Below are positions 5,936 to 14,912 of a stretch of DNA of 19,496 bases, piece after piece. A program made the position numbers and the translations under genes. The stretch is taken from the NCBI GenBank assembly GCA_903821255.1, contig CAIJKT010000049.1, positions 1 through 19,496 of the forward strand, in the 5' to 3' direction. The DNA comes from an uncultured Lentisphaeria bacterium. Its GTDB lineage: Bacteria > Verrucomicrobiota > Lentisphaeria > Victivallales > Victivallaceae. The notes beneath the pieces were generated by a model. That model had not been told where the DNA came from and searched no databases. It saw only the letters and a list, made by a program, of their open reading frames with translations. Positions within the stretch are counted from its first letter, which is position 1. Each line of letters begins with the position of its first letter.

Positions 5936-8900
5936 TCAGCAGCATGATCTTTTTTTGTACAACTTTGTACGAAGATGTTCAAGGCAGACATAGAAAACGG
6001 GTGTAACGAACAAGGTCAGCAACTGCGAGAAGAGCAGGCCGCCGACCATGGTAACGCCCAGCGGTTGACGGGATTCACCACCGCCGCCGAGCCCTATGGC
6101 AATCGGAATGCCGGCCATGATTGCCGCCGCCGTGGTCATCATAATCGGGCGGAAGCGGACCAGGCACGCCTGAATGATCGCCTCTTTTGGAGTTTTGCCC
6201 TCATTCTGCTGAGCCGAAATGGCGAAGTCAATCATCATAATGCCGTTTTTCTTGACAATGCCGACCAGCATGATAATGCCGATAAAGCCGTAAAGGGAAA
6301 GTTCGATATTGCAGATCAGAAGCGACAGCAGCGCGCCGAATCCGGCAAACGGCAATGCCGTCAGAATAGTAATCGGGTGGATATAATCTTCATATAGAAT
6401 GCCGAGGATGATGTATATGACCAGAATGGTTACGGCCAGCAGTATCAGCATTCCGCTCATCGAATCCTTAAATGCCTGCGCCGTACCCTGGAAATATGCG
6501 GAAACGGATGACGGAAGCATTGCGCCGATCCGTGATTCAACTTTCTCCACGGCCTGACTGAGCGAACAGCCGGGTTTCAAATTGAAGGAAATAGTCACGG
6601 AAGGCAGTTGTCCGGAATGATTCACCGACAGAATGCCGGCGACTTGTTTCATTTCGACAAGATCGGCAAGGGGGACGAGACTGCCGTTACTGGAGCGGAC
6701 ATAAAGCAGCGACAGCGCATTCTGATCATAGCGGAAAGAGTCTTTGAGTTCGAGCAGGACGCTATACTGGTCATCAGTGCCGTAAATGGTGGAGATATCA
6801 TGGGGGCCGAACGCATTATATAACGAACTTTGTATCTGTTCGGCCTGTATTCCCAGCAGCGCGGCCTTGTCGCGGTTGATATTCAAATTAAGCTGCGGGT
6901 TGGAAATCTGGAGGTCGCTGGTGACATCCTCCAGTTCAGGAAACAGGCGCATGGCCTTTTCCGCTTTCTGGCCTGCGGCGTAGAGTTCGGTGATGTTGGG
7001 GCTCAGCAGGGTATATTGGTACTGTGATTTAGTACTGCGTCCTCCAAGATTGATGACCGGTGGATTCATCAGGAAACTTTTGATGCCCGGAATAACCGCC
7101 AGCCTGGGTTTTAAATCAGCCAGGATGCGGGCCGCCGTGCGTTTACGGTCGGCGCGTGGTTTCAGACGCAGCATGAGCATTCCGGTATTGCCGTCGCAGC
7201 GGGACATGACGGCTTCGACGTCAGGATCCTGACGGATGATTTCGGCGACCAGATACTGCTGTTTTTTCAATTCCTCAAAAGAAACACCCTGCGCGGCTTC
7301 GGTTCTCCCTCGCAGTAAATTCATATCCTCCTCAGGCATAAAGCCTTTTGGCATAATAATAAACAAGCCGATGGTTGCGGCGAGGACGATGACAGAAAAA
7401 GCAATGGTCAGTTTCCAGCGCTCGATGCACCAGGTGAGGCTTTGTTCGTAAAGTCCAAGCATTCCAGCGGCGGCACCGTTTTTTACCGGAACGTCAGCCG
7501 CGTGTTCATGGATCATCTGCTTCTTCAGGAAACGGCTGGACAGCATCGGGATAAGGGTTAACGATACAATCCCGGAAATCAGCACCGCCGCCGCGATAAC
7601 AACACCGAATTCCCGGAAGAACCGGCCGATGATGCCGCTCATAAACATGACAGGAATGAATACTGCCGCCAGTGATAAGGTCATGGAAATCACGGTGAAG
7701 AAAATCTCGGCGGACCCGTCAATGGCGGACTGCCGCACGGATTTGCCCATTTCCGCATGACGGAAAATATTTTCGAGTACCACAATTGCGTCATCAACGA
7801 TGAATCCGATGGACAGCGTCAGCGCCATGAGCGACAGGTTGTCGAGGCTGTAGCCGAACAAATACATGATGATAAAAGTGCCCAGTACCGACATCGGCAG
7901 CGTGAGACTCGGAATGATTGTCGCGCGAATATTGCGCAGAAACAGGAATATCACCAGTACCACCAGCAACAGCGTCAGAACCATAGTGAATTCAACGTCG
8001 TGAATTGAACTCTGGATAGTTTCTGAACGGTCTATCAGCTTAACCATCTGGACTGACGCGGGAAGCTGTTTGGAGAGTTCCGGGAGTACGGCTTTGACGC
8101 TTTCAGCGACCGCCACGGTGTTGGAGCCCGGCTGGCGCATAACGGTCAGTACGATAGCGCTGGTCTGTCCGTCCGGAGAAGCGCACCAGGCCGCTACTTT
8201 ATTATTTTCGACGCTGTCGTAAACCTCGGCGACATCCTGAAGTCTGACCGGTGCTCCGTTGCGATAGCAGATAACAATGCGCTTGAAGGCGTCAGCGTTG
8301 AGCAACTGTCCGTTGGTTTGAATGACCAGCGAAGTATGATGCCCGTCCAATGCGCCGGTTGGCTGGTTGACATTGGCGGATGAAATGGCCGTTTGAACTT
8401 CGTCGATGCCTAACTGCCATGCGGAAAGCAGTTTCGGGTCGAGCTGGATGCGCACCGCATATTTTTGCGAACCCCAGACCTGGACTTCAGCAACTCCGTC
8501 GATGGTGGAAAGCCGCTGCGAAATCACCGTCTGGGCATAATAATCCAGCATTGACATCGGCAGGGTTTTGCTGGTCAGCGCCAGATAGAGAATCGGCATG
8601 TCGCTGGGATTGACTTTTCTGTAGGACGGCGGGGTGGTCATGTCTGCCGGCAATTTCGATATGGTCTGCGAAATGGCCGACTGCACATCCTGGGCGACCG
8701 CATCAATGTCCCGTTCCAGTTTGAATTGCAGGGTGATGGAGGTCTCGCCCAGAATACTGGTTGAAGTCATCATATCCAGGCCGGCAATTGATGAAAATTT
8801 CTTTTCCAGCGGCGTCGCAACCGAAGATGCCATTGTCTCTGGACCTGCTCCCGGAAGATTCGCTCTGACTGTGATCATGGGGAAATCCACATTCGGCAGA

Positions 8901-9007
8901 TCGTTTACCGGCAGTTTGGAAAAAGACATTATGCCGAAAATAATCAACCCGCAAGTCAATAGCGAGGTCATTACGGGACGCTTGATAAAAAAGGTTGAAA
9001 GATTCAT
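5936..9007 (-). CDS. RND multidrug efflux permease, MdtB/MdtC-like (HAE1 family)
   Basis: This 1023-residue inner-membrane proton antiporter has the full RND layout: an N-terminal helix (FFIKRPVMTSLLTCGLIIFG), two large periplasmic loops and twelve predicted membrane helices. The proton-relay acidic pair is D405-D406 (IVDDAIVVLEN), and the helix-10 lysine is K920, within VKKNGIMMIDFA. The VKKNGIMMIDFA form is typical of MdtB/MdtC-type pumps. It should expel hydrophobic or amphipathic compounds through a tripartite channel. The gene follows the membrane-fusion gene after 9 bases and is clearly cotranscribed with it. Only one permease is present, unlike the mdtBC pair, so a homotrimer is expected. 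No outer-membrane TolC-like gene lies in the window. Confidence 0.95.
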   Translation of the reverse strand: MNLSTFFIKRPVMTSLLTCGLIIFGIMSFSKLPVNDLPNVDFPMITVRANLPGAGPETMASSVATPLEKKFSSIAGLDMMTSTSILGETSITLQFKLERDIDAVAQDVQSAISQTISKLPADMTTPPSYRKVNPSDMPILYLALTSKTLPMSMLDYYAQTVISQRLSTIDGVAEVQVWGSQKYAVRIQLDPKLLSAWQLGIDEVQTAISSANVNQPTGALDGHHTSLVIQTNGQLLNADAFKRIVICYRNGAPVRLQDVAEVYDSVENNKVAAWCASPDGQTSAIVLTVMRQPGSNTVAVAESVKAVLPELSKQLPASVQMVKLIDRSETIQSSIHDVEFTMVLTLLLVVLVIFLFLRNIRATIIPSLTLPMSVLGTFIIMYLFGYSLDNLSLMALTLSIGFIVDDAIVVLENIFRHAEMGKSVRQSAIDGSAEIFFTVISMTLSLAAVFIPVMFMSGIIGRFFREFGVVIAAAVLISGIVSLTLIPMLSSRFLKKQMIHEHAADVPVKNGAAAGMLGLYEQSLTWCIERWKLTIAFSVIVLAATIGLFIIMPKGFMPEEDMNLLRGRTEAAQGVSFEELKKQQYLVAEIIRQDPDVEAVMSRCDGNTGMLMLRLKPRADRKRTAARILADLKPRLAVIPGIKSFLMNPPVINLGGRSTKSQYQYTLLSPNITELYAAGQKAEKAMRLFPELEDVTSDLQISNPQLNLNINRDKAALLGIQAEQIQSSLYNAFGPHDISTIYGTDDQYSVLLELKDSFRYDQNALSLLYVRSSNGSLVPLADLVEMKQVAGILSVNHSGQLPSVTISFNLKPGCSLSQAVEKVESRIGAMLPSSVSAYFQGTAQAFKDSMSGMLILLAVTILVIYIILGILYEDYIHPITILTALPFAGFGALLSLLICNIELSLYGFIGIIMLVGIVKKNGIMMIDFAISAQQNEGKTPKEAIIQACLVRFRPIMMTTAAAIMAGIPIAIGLGGGGESRQPLGVTMVGGLLFSQLLTLFVTPVFYVCLEHLRTKLYKKRSCC

Positions 9008-9016
9008 AGTTTAAAC

Positions 9017-10237
9017 TCAAGGCTTTGCGGTAACGGACGTTCGGGACTCTGTTCCGGCAGTTCCGCCGGTTTTATTGCTGCTCTCGTTTTTCGCGGAAGC
9101 CGGCGGCACACTCTTGTCAGGTTCGTAAATCCGGGCCCCGGGATAGAGGCGGACCTGCCCGCTGGTAACGATTTTTTCATTACCGTTAAGTCCTTCGAGA
9201 ATGATGGTTTCATCATTCAGGGTGCGTCCTGCTTTTACCGGGTGATACTCCGCTGTACTGTCAGGCTTGACGATGAAAACATAACTGCCGTCCTGTCCTT
9301 TGGAGACCGCTTGCGACGGCACTACAACACAATTCTTTTCCTCCGTCAGGGTCAATGTCACATTGACGAACTGGCCCGGCCAGAATTGGATATCCGCGTT
9401 GGAAAACGTCGCTTTCAGCTTGACCGTTCCCGATGTAGGATTGACCACACTGTCAATAAACGTGAGTTCCCCGTCCGCTTCAGCCCCGCCCGCCACAGGA
9501 ACCTGGGCGTGAACTGTCAATTGACCATGTTTGAAGAAATGCTGAATTGCCGGAAGATTCAACTGCGGCGGCGCAAAGACCACATAGATCGGTTTGAGCT
9601 GGACCAGCTCAATTACATTGACGTCATTGGCTTTTACCACTGTGCCTTCATAAACCAGAATATCGCCGGTCCGTCCGTCAATCGGAGCTTTGATCGTGCA
9701 ATATTCCAGATTAAGCTGAGCATTCTTGACCGCAGCCTCGGAAGAGGAAACCTGGGCCCGCTGGGATTCAGCCTGGGCACGCATGGATTTTGTGGAATTT
9801 GTATCCATGGCGCTGGATGCCAGCAGACGTTCTTTCATTTCCGCCTGACGGATAAAATCTTCCAGCAGAATCTTGTCTTTAGACAGAGTCGCCTGACATT
9901 GCTGCAGCACGGCTTCAAATGGACGCTTGTCAATTTCCAGCAGCACATCGCCTTTTTTTACATAATCGCCTGGTTTGGTAAGAAAACGGCTGATCTGTCC
10001 GGAGACCATGGTTTTAACCGGAATTTGAGAATATGCCTCAACCTTGCCGAAAGTATTGATTTGCAGCGGCATGTCTTTGACTCTCGCCCGTTCGACCGTC
10101 ACCGGCACCGGCGGCAGTTCACGAACTTTTTCCTTTTTGGCGCAGCCTGCCGCCAACAGCAGTGCCGATAACAGCATGACCCGCGGCGTCAACACTCCGC
10201 AGATCGCATTTTTTAGTTTCATAATAAATACTTTCAT
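9017..10237 (-). CDS. RND efflux periplasmic adaptor (membrane-fusion protein), lipoprotein
   Basis: The 406-residue protein starts with a lipoprotein signal: a basic N-terminus, hydrophobic stretch and lipobox LLAAGC with C32 as the predicted lipidated residue. The mature part shows a lipoyl/barrel-sandwich half (VKTMVSGQISRFLTKPGDYVKKGDVL), a coiled-coil hairpin rich in Q, A and K (about 105-165), the second lipoyl half (YCTIKAPIDGRTGDI) and beta-barrel domains. The final 30 residues are a low-complexity Ser/Thr/Asn/Lys tail. It bridges the RND pump to an outer-membrane channel. It is the first gene of the operon, 31 bases downstream of the promoter's likely start site. A second ATG (residue 6) is possible; neither has a strong ribosome site. 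Confidence 0.93.
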   Translation of the reverse strand: MKVFIMKLKNAICGVLTPRVMLLSALLLAAGCAKKEKVRELPPVPVTVERARVKDMPLQINTFGKVEAYSQIPVKTMVSGQISRFLTKPGDYVKKGDVLLEIDKRPFEAVLQQCQATLSKDKILLEDFIRQAEMKERLLASSAMDTNSTKSMRAQAESQRAQVSSSEAAVKNAQLNLEYCTIKAPIDGRTGDILVYEGTVVKANDVNVIELVQLKPIYVVFAPPQLNLPAIQHFFKHGQLTVHAQVPVAGGAEADGELTFIDSVVNPTSGTVKLKATFSNADIQFWPGQFVNVTLTLTEEKNCVVVPSQAVSKGQDGSYVFIVKPDSTAEYHPVKAGRTLNDETIILEGLNGNEKIVTSGQVRLYPGARIYEPDKSVPPASAKNESSNKTGGTAGTESRTSVTAKP

Positions 10238-10275
10238 TCCAGAATTTTTAATATCAAAACATAGACTCAGTAAAC

Positions 10276-10304
10276 AATATATCTTGCATTGTTAAAGCCT
10301 TCAA
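10276..10304 (-). promoter_or_regulatory. Promoter of the efflux operon
   Basis: On the minus strand TTGAAG (plus 10299-10304) and TATATT (plus 10276-10281, five of six consensus bases) are 17 bases apart. Transcription would start near 10268, about 30 bases before the adaptor gene. Confidence 0.6.
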
Positions 10305-10317
10305 TCGTAACAATGCA
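10285..10317. promoter_or_regulatory. Inverted-repeat operator TGCATTGTTA-N13-TAACAATGCA over the efflux promoter
   Basis: Two perfect 10-base arms (10285-10294 and 10308-10317) are separated by 13 bases. One arm fills most of the -35/-10 spacer, and the -35 hexamer sits in the loop between them, so a protein bound here would block RNA polymerase. Arm centres are 23 bases apart, about two helical turns, fitting a dimer pair or two dimers on one DNA face. TetR- or MarR-type repressors commonly control RND operons, but no such regulator gene is in the window. Confidence 0.65.
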
Positions 10318-10320
10318 GAC

Positions 10321-10354
10321 AACAGGCCGGGGGGAATAAAACCGCAGGCCTGTT
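10321..10354. repeat. GC-rich hairpin AACAGGCC-N18-GGCCTGTT
   Basis: Perfect 8-base arms (10321-10328 and 10347-10354) begin three bases beyond the operator. No T run follows on either strand, so it is not a classical intrinsic terminator. It could be a second protein-binding site or an RNA hairpin ending read-through from the peptidase gene. Confidence 0.4.
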
Positions 10355-10548
10355 TACGACAGTATTATTGATAGTCGTGTTAAATCGCCTTTTAGTTACG
10401 TTTCAACTCAAATTATAGCCATAATTATTGATAACAAGCACGAAAAGAAGGCGTGGAAGTGATGAAAGAACGTTGATTCCTGCAGAAAATGCTATTAACC
10501 GGTCACTAGGCCTCACGGGTTGTTGATTCGCAATTGTGGATTCCAGCA

Positions 10549-11415
10549 TTAGATATTTTGTCTAAGTTTCCGCTTCCCTGCTGGCATTATTTCAAAACGC
10601 GCATTATGAATACCGGGGGTCCAGCCGGAATGCTGCGCCAGCAGATCAATGAAATCGCCGCTTTGTAAAATTACCGTTTGATGGTCAAGCCGCCTTGCAC
10701 CGCGCTTTTCATAATCATCCGCCTGATTCGGGCACATAAACTGTATTTTCAGTTGATATGGCGCCGCAATTTTTTTAACAGGATATTTGTCTCTGTTTGC
10801 AAATGCCCGCGCCGAAACTTTTCGCAGTTCCTGCCGCACTTCCAGGGGACTTCTGTTGACTGCGGTATATCGGGCGGAAGCGACTTTCGTCTCGACGGTT
10901 TCGACCTTGCCCAGGAAATCAACGGCTTCCTTGCAGGCGGCTCTGTCGCCGCTGATCAATATCGCCGGCACGCCAAAATATGCAGCACAAAGCGAACCTA
11001 TCGCGATTTCTCCAACCAGAGTATCATTCAACCACATATTGGCTATGGAATGGCTGTTAAAAGTGTGGTTCATAAAACCTGTCGCCGTTCCCTGCATCGC
11101 ATGGGTTCCGATTTGCATATAGGCGGCATAGGAATTATCCAGATAGTAAGTGACAGGACAGAGCACCCCGCCAATAATTTCAAGTTTTGCCCGTGGATGC
11201 AGATTTTCTATCTGTATGGAATTGCTGCCGCCATGACCGTCGACCACGATAATTTCTTTTGCGCCAGCATCAACCAGCCCGTCGACAGCAGCATTCACTT
11301 CTTCGGTCAGCAAATGACAGGCATTTTCGGTATTGATTATTTTATTGCCGATCCCGTCACTGCGTCCGTTGACGCCGCAAACGCCTTCAAGATCGGTCAT
11401 AATATAAACTTTCAT
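10549..11415 (-). CDS. M55 family D-aminopeptidase (DppA-like)
   Basis: The 288-residue cytoplasmic protein matches family M55. All residues expected from Bacillus subtilis DppA are present with nearly the same numbering: D8 and E10 (MTDLEG), H61 (VDGHGG), H105 (IGTHAM), H117 (MNHTFN) and E136 (VGEIAIG). DppA is a zinc enzyme releasing N-terminal D-amino acids from peptides such as D-Ala-D-Ala, used in scavenging wall peptides. The start has a strong AAGGAG ribosome site. It is the last gene after the GH42-like gene, 86 bases away, with no transporter beside it, unlike the dpp operon. The exact substrate is unknown. Confidence 0.88.
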   Translation of the reverse strand: MKVYIMTDLEGVCGVNGRSDGIGNKIINTENACHLLTEEVNAAVDGLVDAGAKEIIVVDGHGGSNSIQIENLHPRAKLEIIGGVLCPVTYYLDNSYAAYMQIGTHAMQGTATGFMNHTFNSHSIANMWLNDTLVGEIAIGSLCAAYFGVPAILISGDRAACKEAVDFLGKVETVETKVASARYTAVNRSPLEVRQELRKVSARAFANRDKYPVKKIAAPYQLKIQFMCPNQADDYEKRGARRLDHQTVILQSGDFIDLLAQHSGWTPGIHNARFEIMPAGKRKLRQNI

Positions 11416-11501
11416 TTTTCTCCTTCTTCAATCATGTTGTATTAAGTATTTCACTTTAAGTTCATTTTCTGCGGATTTCAAGATTTTTCCGGCGGATCAG
11501 C

Positions 11502-13979
11502 TTAATTTTTCCTGTTTTCTTCAAAAAGTTCTTTTGCCTGTTTGGAATTGCCGGTGAAATAAAGCAAAGTCTTGCCTTTTTCAGCGTCCACATCAAATTG
11601 ATCTATCATATTTCCGATTAATTTATGTTCAAAGATGTCATATATATCACATTTTCCCGGCAGGCTGATTGTTTTCTTTCCAGACTGGCTGACATGAATT
11701 CCAAGGAAACTCCGGTTATGATATACAACATTGTCCTGCTGAAGATATAAATGCGCACCGGCTTCCCTTGCCGCCGCGCGCAGCACCTCTGAAGGTACAA
11801 GATAAGTCCCGACGAAAATCGAGGTCCATTCGGGCATCCTTTTTACCGCCCATCCCGTTTTCTGCGATGACGTGAATAACGCCAGCGAACTGGCAGTATT
11901 GTCATCAACATAAAACTGCGGAAATACCTCTATCGGACGGGGAATGTACGGCTTCTCCGGAACGGCATATCCTGGCCCTGTAGAAACAGGACGCGGCTGA
12001 GCTCCGAACTGAAATCCGGGCGGACAATTTTTAATCATCGGGTCGCTGCTGTTGACTTTCATCAGCGGGCTCATGCGCTTATTGATGCAGTCAATGTTCA
12101 TTCCGGTCAGTTCGCTGCAATGCGCAACCGAAAGCTGCTGCGGGGAATCGGGATTGATCAACCCCGGCGCATAGGACCATAACAGCACTTTTTTGTCGCG
12201 TTTTAAATATTTGTCTATCTTCATCCTGGTTTCATTGTTTAAGCAAAATGCGTTGGGGAAAATAAAAAGTTTATGCGAGATTACCTCCGGAAACGCAATA
12301 TCGTCAGTTGTGTACATATCAAAATCTGCGCCGATATATGAATACTCCTGAAGCATCTGCCGGCAGAGAGCGATGAAATCCACAAATTCCGAAGCGTAAA
12401 AAATACTGTTCCAATCATAAATGACTGCGATCTCAGAATTGCGGCGGCGATCACATTTTACCGCTGCATTGCTTAATTTGCCGATTTCAGTCAACACATC
12501 TCTCTGGGCCTGTTCTGTAAACCACGGGAAAGTAATCTCATACCAGTAACCGTGCGACGGATTGGTGACCAGGCGGGCAAAATCCCGGCGCAACACTTCA
12601 ACGTCTTCTTTTACATTTAACGGAGCCCCGTATTTGCGTTCTATATTCTTTACCGAACTGGTACGGGTATCGCATTCCACCCAGAAACATTTATTTCTCA
12701 GCAGCATGGAATTGACCGGTCCGCGAAAGCAAAGACTTTCCCCCAGCCCCCTGTTTTCATACGGCCAAGGGTGTCCCATGAAATCAATATAAGGCGACTT
12801 GAGTATTGCGCCGAATCCGCCGGGACCGGACCAGTGAAATCCGGTTGCGGCAAAGGGCGGGGAGTGAAGTCCTCCGGCCAGAAGCTTACCGCCGCTTGCG
12901 CGCTTGATAACTTCGCAGAAATATGACAATCGTTCCTGCAAAACGTTACACATCGCCATTTGAAAGTCGATGACTTTCTGTCCGCCTGCCACCTGCGGAT
13001 TCCGGAAATGCCCGAATCCGCCGGGAATTTTGTAATAACTTTCATCACAAGACGTCGGCTCATCAAATCCGCGTTCGGTCATTGACGGAATGGCAACATC
13101 ATTGAATGAGGCTATTTGAGGGTTGTTCCAGGCTTTCTGCAATGCTGCCGCATCTTTATATTTGCCGCGGATATATTCCCGGAAATAGTCCTGCATCGCC
13201 GGACTGTAATCTATTCCGTGTTTCTGCCAGTTGAATTCCGACCACCACCCACCCTCCCCGCTTACCCCGAAAGTTACGAAAATGCCGAAAATGCGGTCAC
13301 CATAGGGTTGTTTGCCAATTTCCCGCACCATTTTGACCAGGCATTCCGAAGCCTGCCGTTCCCATACATTTGACGCATAAGAGTAGCGCTGGCGCGTTAT
13401 CCCGGCGGTACTCCAATAAGCTTCCGTTCCATCTTCAAATGCCGTCATATGCCCCGGATTCTGCCGCGCAAACTCTTCCCGGTTCACAATAAACCATATC
13501 CGCAGGAAAAACCGTACATTCGGATTTCTGCGAATGAGTTCTTTCGCCGATGCCTGCGCCGCACTCCAGTCAACAACCCTCTTGTCTACATACAGCGGCA
13601 GATACAAAACCTGGTAGTCGGCCCCGCCTTTGGTCATTGCGTCGGTAACGGCATTATGATAGTTGACATCCGGCGCTTTTTTGAACCCGTAATTATGATA
13701 TAAATATCCGACATAAGAACCCAGCACCGGCAATGGTTTATCTTCAACCATCATCGTCGGTACACCTTGCACCGTGGCGATACAGCCGCGCGTGGCCTGC
13801 TCCTTCCAATACTGGACAGGCGTAACGGATTCAACCCATTCCCGCCGTTCGTTCCAGTCTATATTCTTAAATTTTGCACACAGCGGTTTTGTCGCATTCA
13901 GCTTGTCCGGCTCATCGGCGGCAGTAACGGCGGACCATATCAACGCTAGGCAACACAAAGCTACTATTCTTTGTTTCAT
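11502..13979 (-). CDS. Large secreted protein with GH42-like TIM-barrel and GATase-like domains
   Basis: The 825-residue protein has a Sec signal (KQRIVALCCLALIWSAVTA, cleavage near residue 20). The middle (about 80-450) reads like a clan-A TIM barrel related to beta-galactosidases: RFFLRIWF, FVTFGVSGEGGWWSEF (E242), GKLLAGGLHSPPF, and FWVECDTRTS (E435) as candidate acid/base and nucleophile. A following segment (about 505-650: SEIAVIYDWNSIFYA, HKLFIFPNAFCLNNE, LLWSYAPGLI) resembles the glutamine-amidotransferase-like middle domain of GH42 enzymes. No close family is recalled, so the glycosidase call and the catalytic residues are inferred. The ATG at 13979 is preferred to an in-frame GTG at 13985 because AAAGGA lies seven bases before the ATG but overlaps the GTG's needed spacing. 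It follows a prepilin-like gene. Confidence 0.7.
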   Translation of the reverse strand: MKQRIVALCCLALIWSAVTAADEPDKLNATKPLCAKFKNIDWNERREWVESVTPVQYWKEQATRGCIATVQGVPTMMVEDKPLPVLGSYVGYLYHNYGFKKAPDVNYHNAVTDAMTKGGADYQVLYLPLYVDKRVVDWSAAQASAKELIRRNPNVRFFLRIWFIVNREEFARQNPGHMTAFEDGTEAYWSTAGITRQRYSYASNVWERQASECLVKMVREIGKQPYGDRIFGIFVTFGVSGEGGWWSEFNWQKHGIDYSPAMQDYFREYIRGKYKDAAALQKAWNNPQIASFNDVAIPSMTERGFDEPTSCDESYYKIPGGFGHFRNPQVAGGQKVIDFQMAMCNVLQERLSYFCEVIKRASGGKLLAGGLHSPPFAATGFHWSGPGGFGAILKSPYIDFMGHPWPYENRGLGESLCFRGPVNSMLLRNKCFWVECDTRTSSVKNIERKYGAPLNVKEDVEVLRRDFARLVTNPSHGYWYEITFPWFTEQAQRDVLTEIGKLSNAAVKCDRRRNSEIAVIYDWNSIFYASEFVDFIALCRQMLQEYSYIGADFDMYTTDDIAFPEVISHKLFIFPNAFCLNNETRMKIDKYLKRDKKVLLWSYAPGLINPDSPQQLSVAHCSELTGMNIDCINKRMSPLMKVNSSDPMIKNCPPGFQFGAQPRPVSTGPGYAVPEKPYIPRPIEVFPQFYVDDNTASSLALFTSSQKTGWAVKRMPEWTSIFVGTYLVPSEVLRAAAREAGAHLYLQQDNVVYHNRSFLGIHVSQSGKKTISLPGKCDIYDIFEHKLIGNMIDQFDVDAEKGKTLLYFTGNSKQAKELFEENRKN

Positions 13980-14020
13980 TTGCACATCCTTTTAAGACAT
14001 TTTGGAATCAAGTTACTATA

Positions 14021-14875
14021 TTATTGATAATATACGGCAGTGGTTGCATTGCCTTTTTCAATCATATAAAAGTCATGCGGGAAACCATCGGTGCGCGGAC
14101 TTTTTTTAGCCACATGCTTGTCGGCAAAAAGCATATTCAATTTTTGATTATGCCGATAGGCAAATCCCGCAGGGTTGCCGTAATAGAGTGAATTAGAACT
14201 GTTCCCTATTCCGCAGCCGACAATCCCGGAACAATTGTTGCCGTCCACATAACCGGTGTAAATAAACTCAAAATCGGCAGCCGCCAGAAATGAGCCGGGT
14301 CTTTTAATTCTATTTATTTTTACAGTCTGCCAGTCTGTAAGAGTAGTTGTACCGGGGCCGCGGAACTCATATTGAGCCCTGTTGATGCCGTAACTTAAAT
14401 AATATAAGGTCTTTTTAGAGGGAAGGCCCGCGGTGCCGTAATAAAACTCCGGCTCTTTCGCCGCCGGACAATAGAAAACCGGCGGCCCGCTGAGTGGATA
14501 GGAAGCGCTGCTTGCAGGCCATTTCATTCCAACATAAGACGACAGTTTATAACACCACGAACAATACGGGCTGCCTTCACTGCTGGTGTAACCAATGCTG
14601 GAACCTGCAGAATAATACATCCCGGCAGGCATCCAGTCCCCGCTGTCGGTGGAATACATTTCCATGCCCATGCCGATCTGCTTTAAGTTGCTGACACAAT
14701 GTGCCTCTTTAGCCACCGCCCTGGCCTTATTCAAGGCAGGCAGCAGCATTGACGCCAGAATGGCAATGATGGCGATCGTTACAAGCAGTTCAATCAATGT
14801 AAAAGCGGGATGGCCACCGCCTCTCGTCCGCAATTGTAAAATGCGATACGTAAATCTGTCAAATTTAATACTCAT
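14021..14875 (-). CDS. Prepilin-type N-terminal methylation protein (pseudopilin/DUF1559-like) A
   Basis: This 284-residue protein has a 24-residue leader, then [17 protein letters not shown], the type IV pilin/T2SS pseudopilin helix with glutamate at position 5 of the mature protein (F25 = +1). The residue before the cut is alanine, not glycine. The rest is a globular domain rich in Tyr, Gly and Ser. The C-terminal H242-x9-D252 resembles the H-x9-DG signature of expanded pseudopilin families in Planctomycetota and Lentisphaerota, with DK in place of DG. A strong GGAGGT ribosome site sits five bases before the ATG. It lies 37 bases after lacI and 41 before the GH42-like gene, so these probably share a transcript. 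The role is unknown; surface display or a minor pseudopilin are options. Confidence 0.85.
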   Translation of the reverse strand: MSIKFDRFTYRILQLRTRGGGHPAFTLIELLVTIAIIAILASMLLPALNKARAVAKEAHCVSNLKQIGMGMEMYSTDSGDWMPAGMYYSAGSSIGYTSSEGSPYCSWCYKLSSYVGMKWPASSASYPLSGPPVFYCPAAKEPEFYYGTAGLPSKKTLYYLSYGINRAQYEFRGPGTTTLTDWQTVKINRIKRPGSFLAAADFEFIYTGYVDGNNCSGIVGCGIGNSSNSLYYGNPAGFAYRHNQKLNMLFADKHVAKKSPRTDGFPHDFYMIEKGNATTAVYYQ

Positions 14876-14912
14876 AAAACACCTCCATTGATGGGTTCAT
14901 TGTCTTTGGCTT

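Larger units (their letters stand above)
10238..10548. other. Regulatory intergenic region upstream of the efflux operon
   Basis: This 311-base stretch separates the M55 peptidase stop from the adaptor start, both leftward. Its left half contains the efflux promoter, the 10+10 operator and a GC-rich hairpin. The right half (10355-10548) has no gene. It contains a short inverted repeat (ACGAC at 10356-10360, GTCGT at 10374-10378) and a direct repeat of GTTGATTC at 10472-10479 and 10522-10529. No intrinsic terminator for the peptidase gene was seen. Confidence 0.6.

Noticed and set aside
9242..10171. 309-residue plus-strand open frame
   Set aside because: Lies entirely antisense to the well-supported membrane-fusion gene; His/Arg/Gln-rich composition typical of an antisense shadow and no family signature.
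10472..10529. Direct repeat GTTGATTC 50 bases apart, considered as attachment or insertion scar
   Set aside because: Only 8 bases, no enclosed element and no integrase nearby; likely chance in AT-rich DNA.
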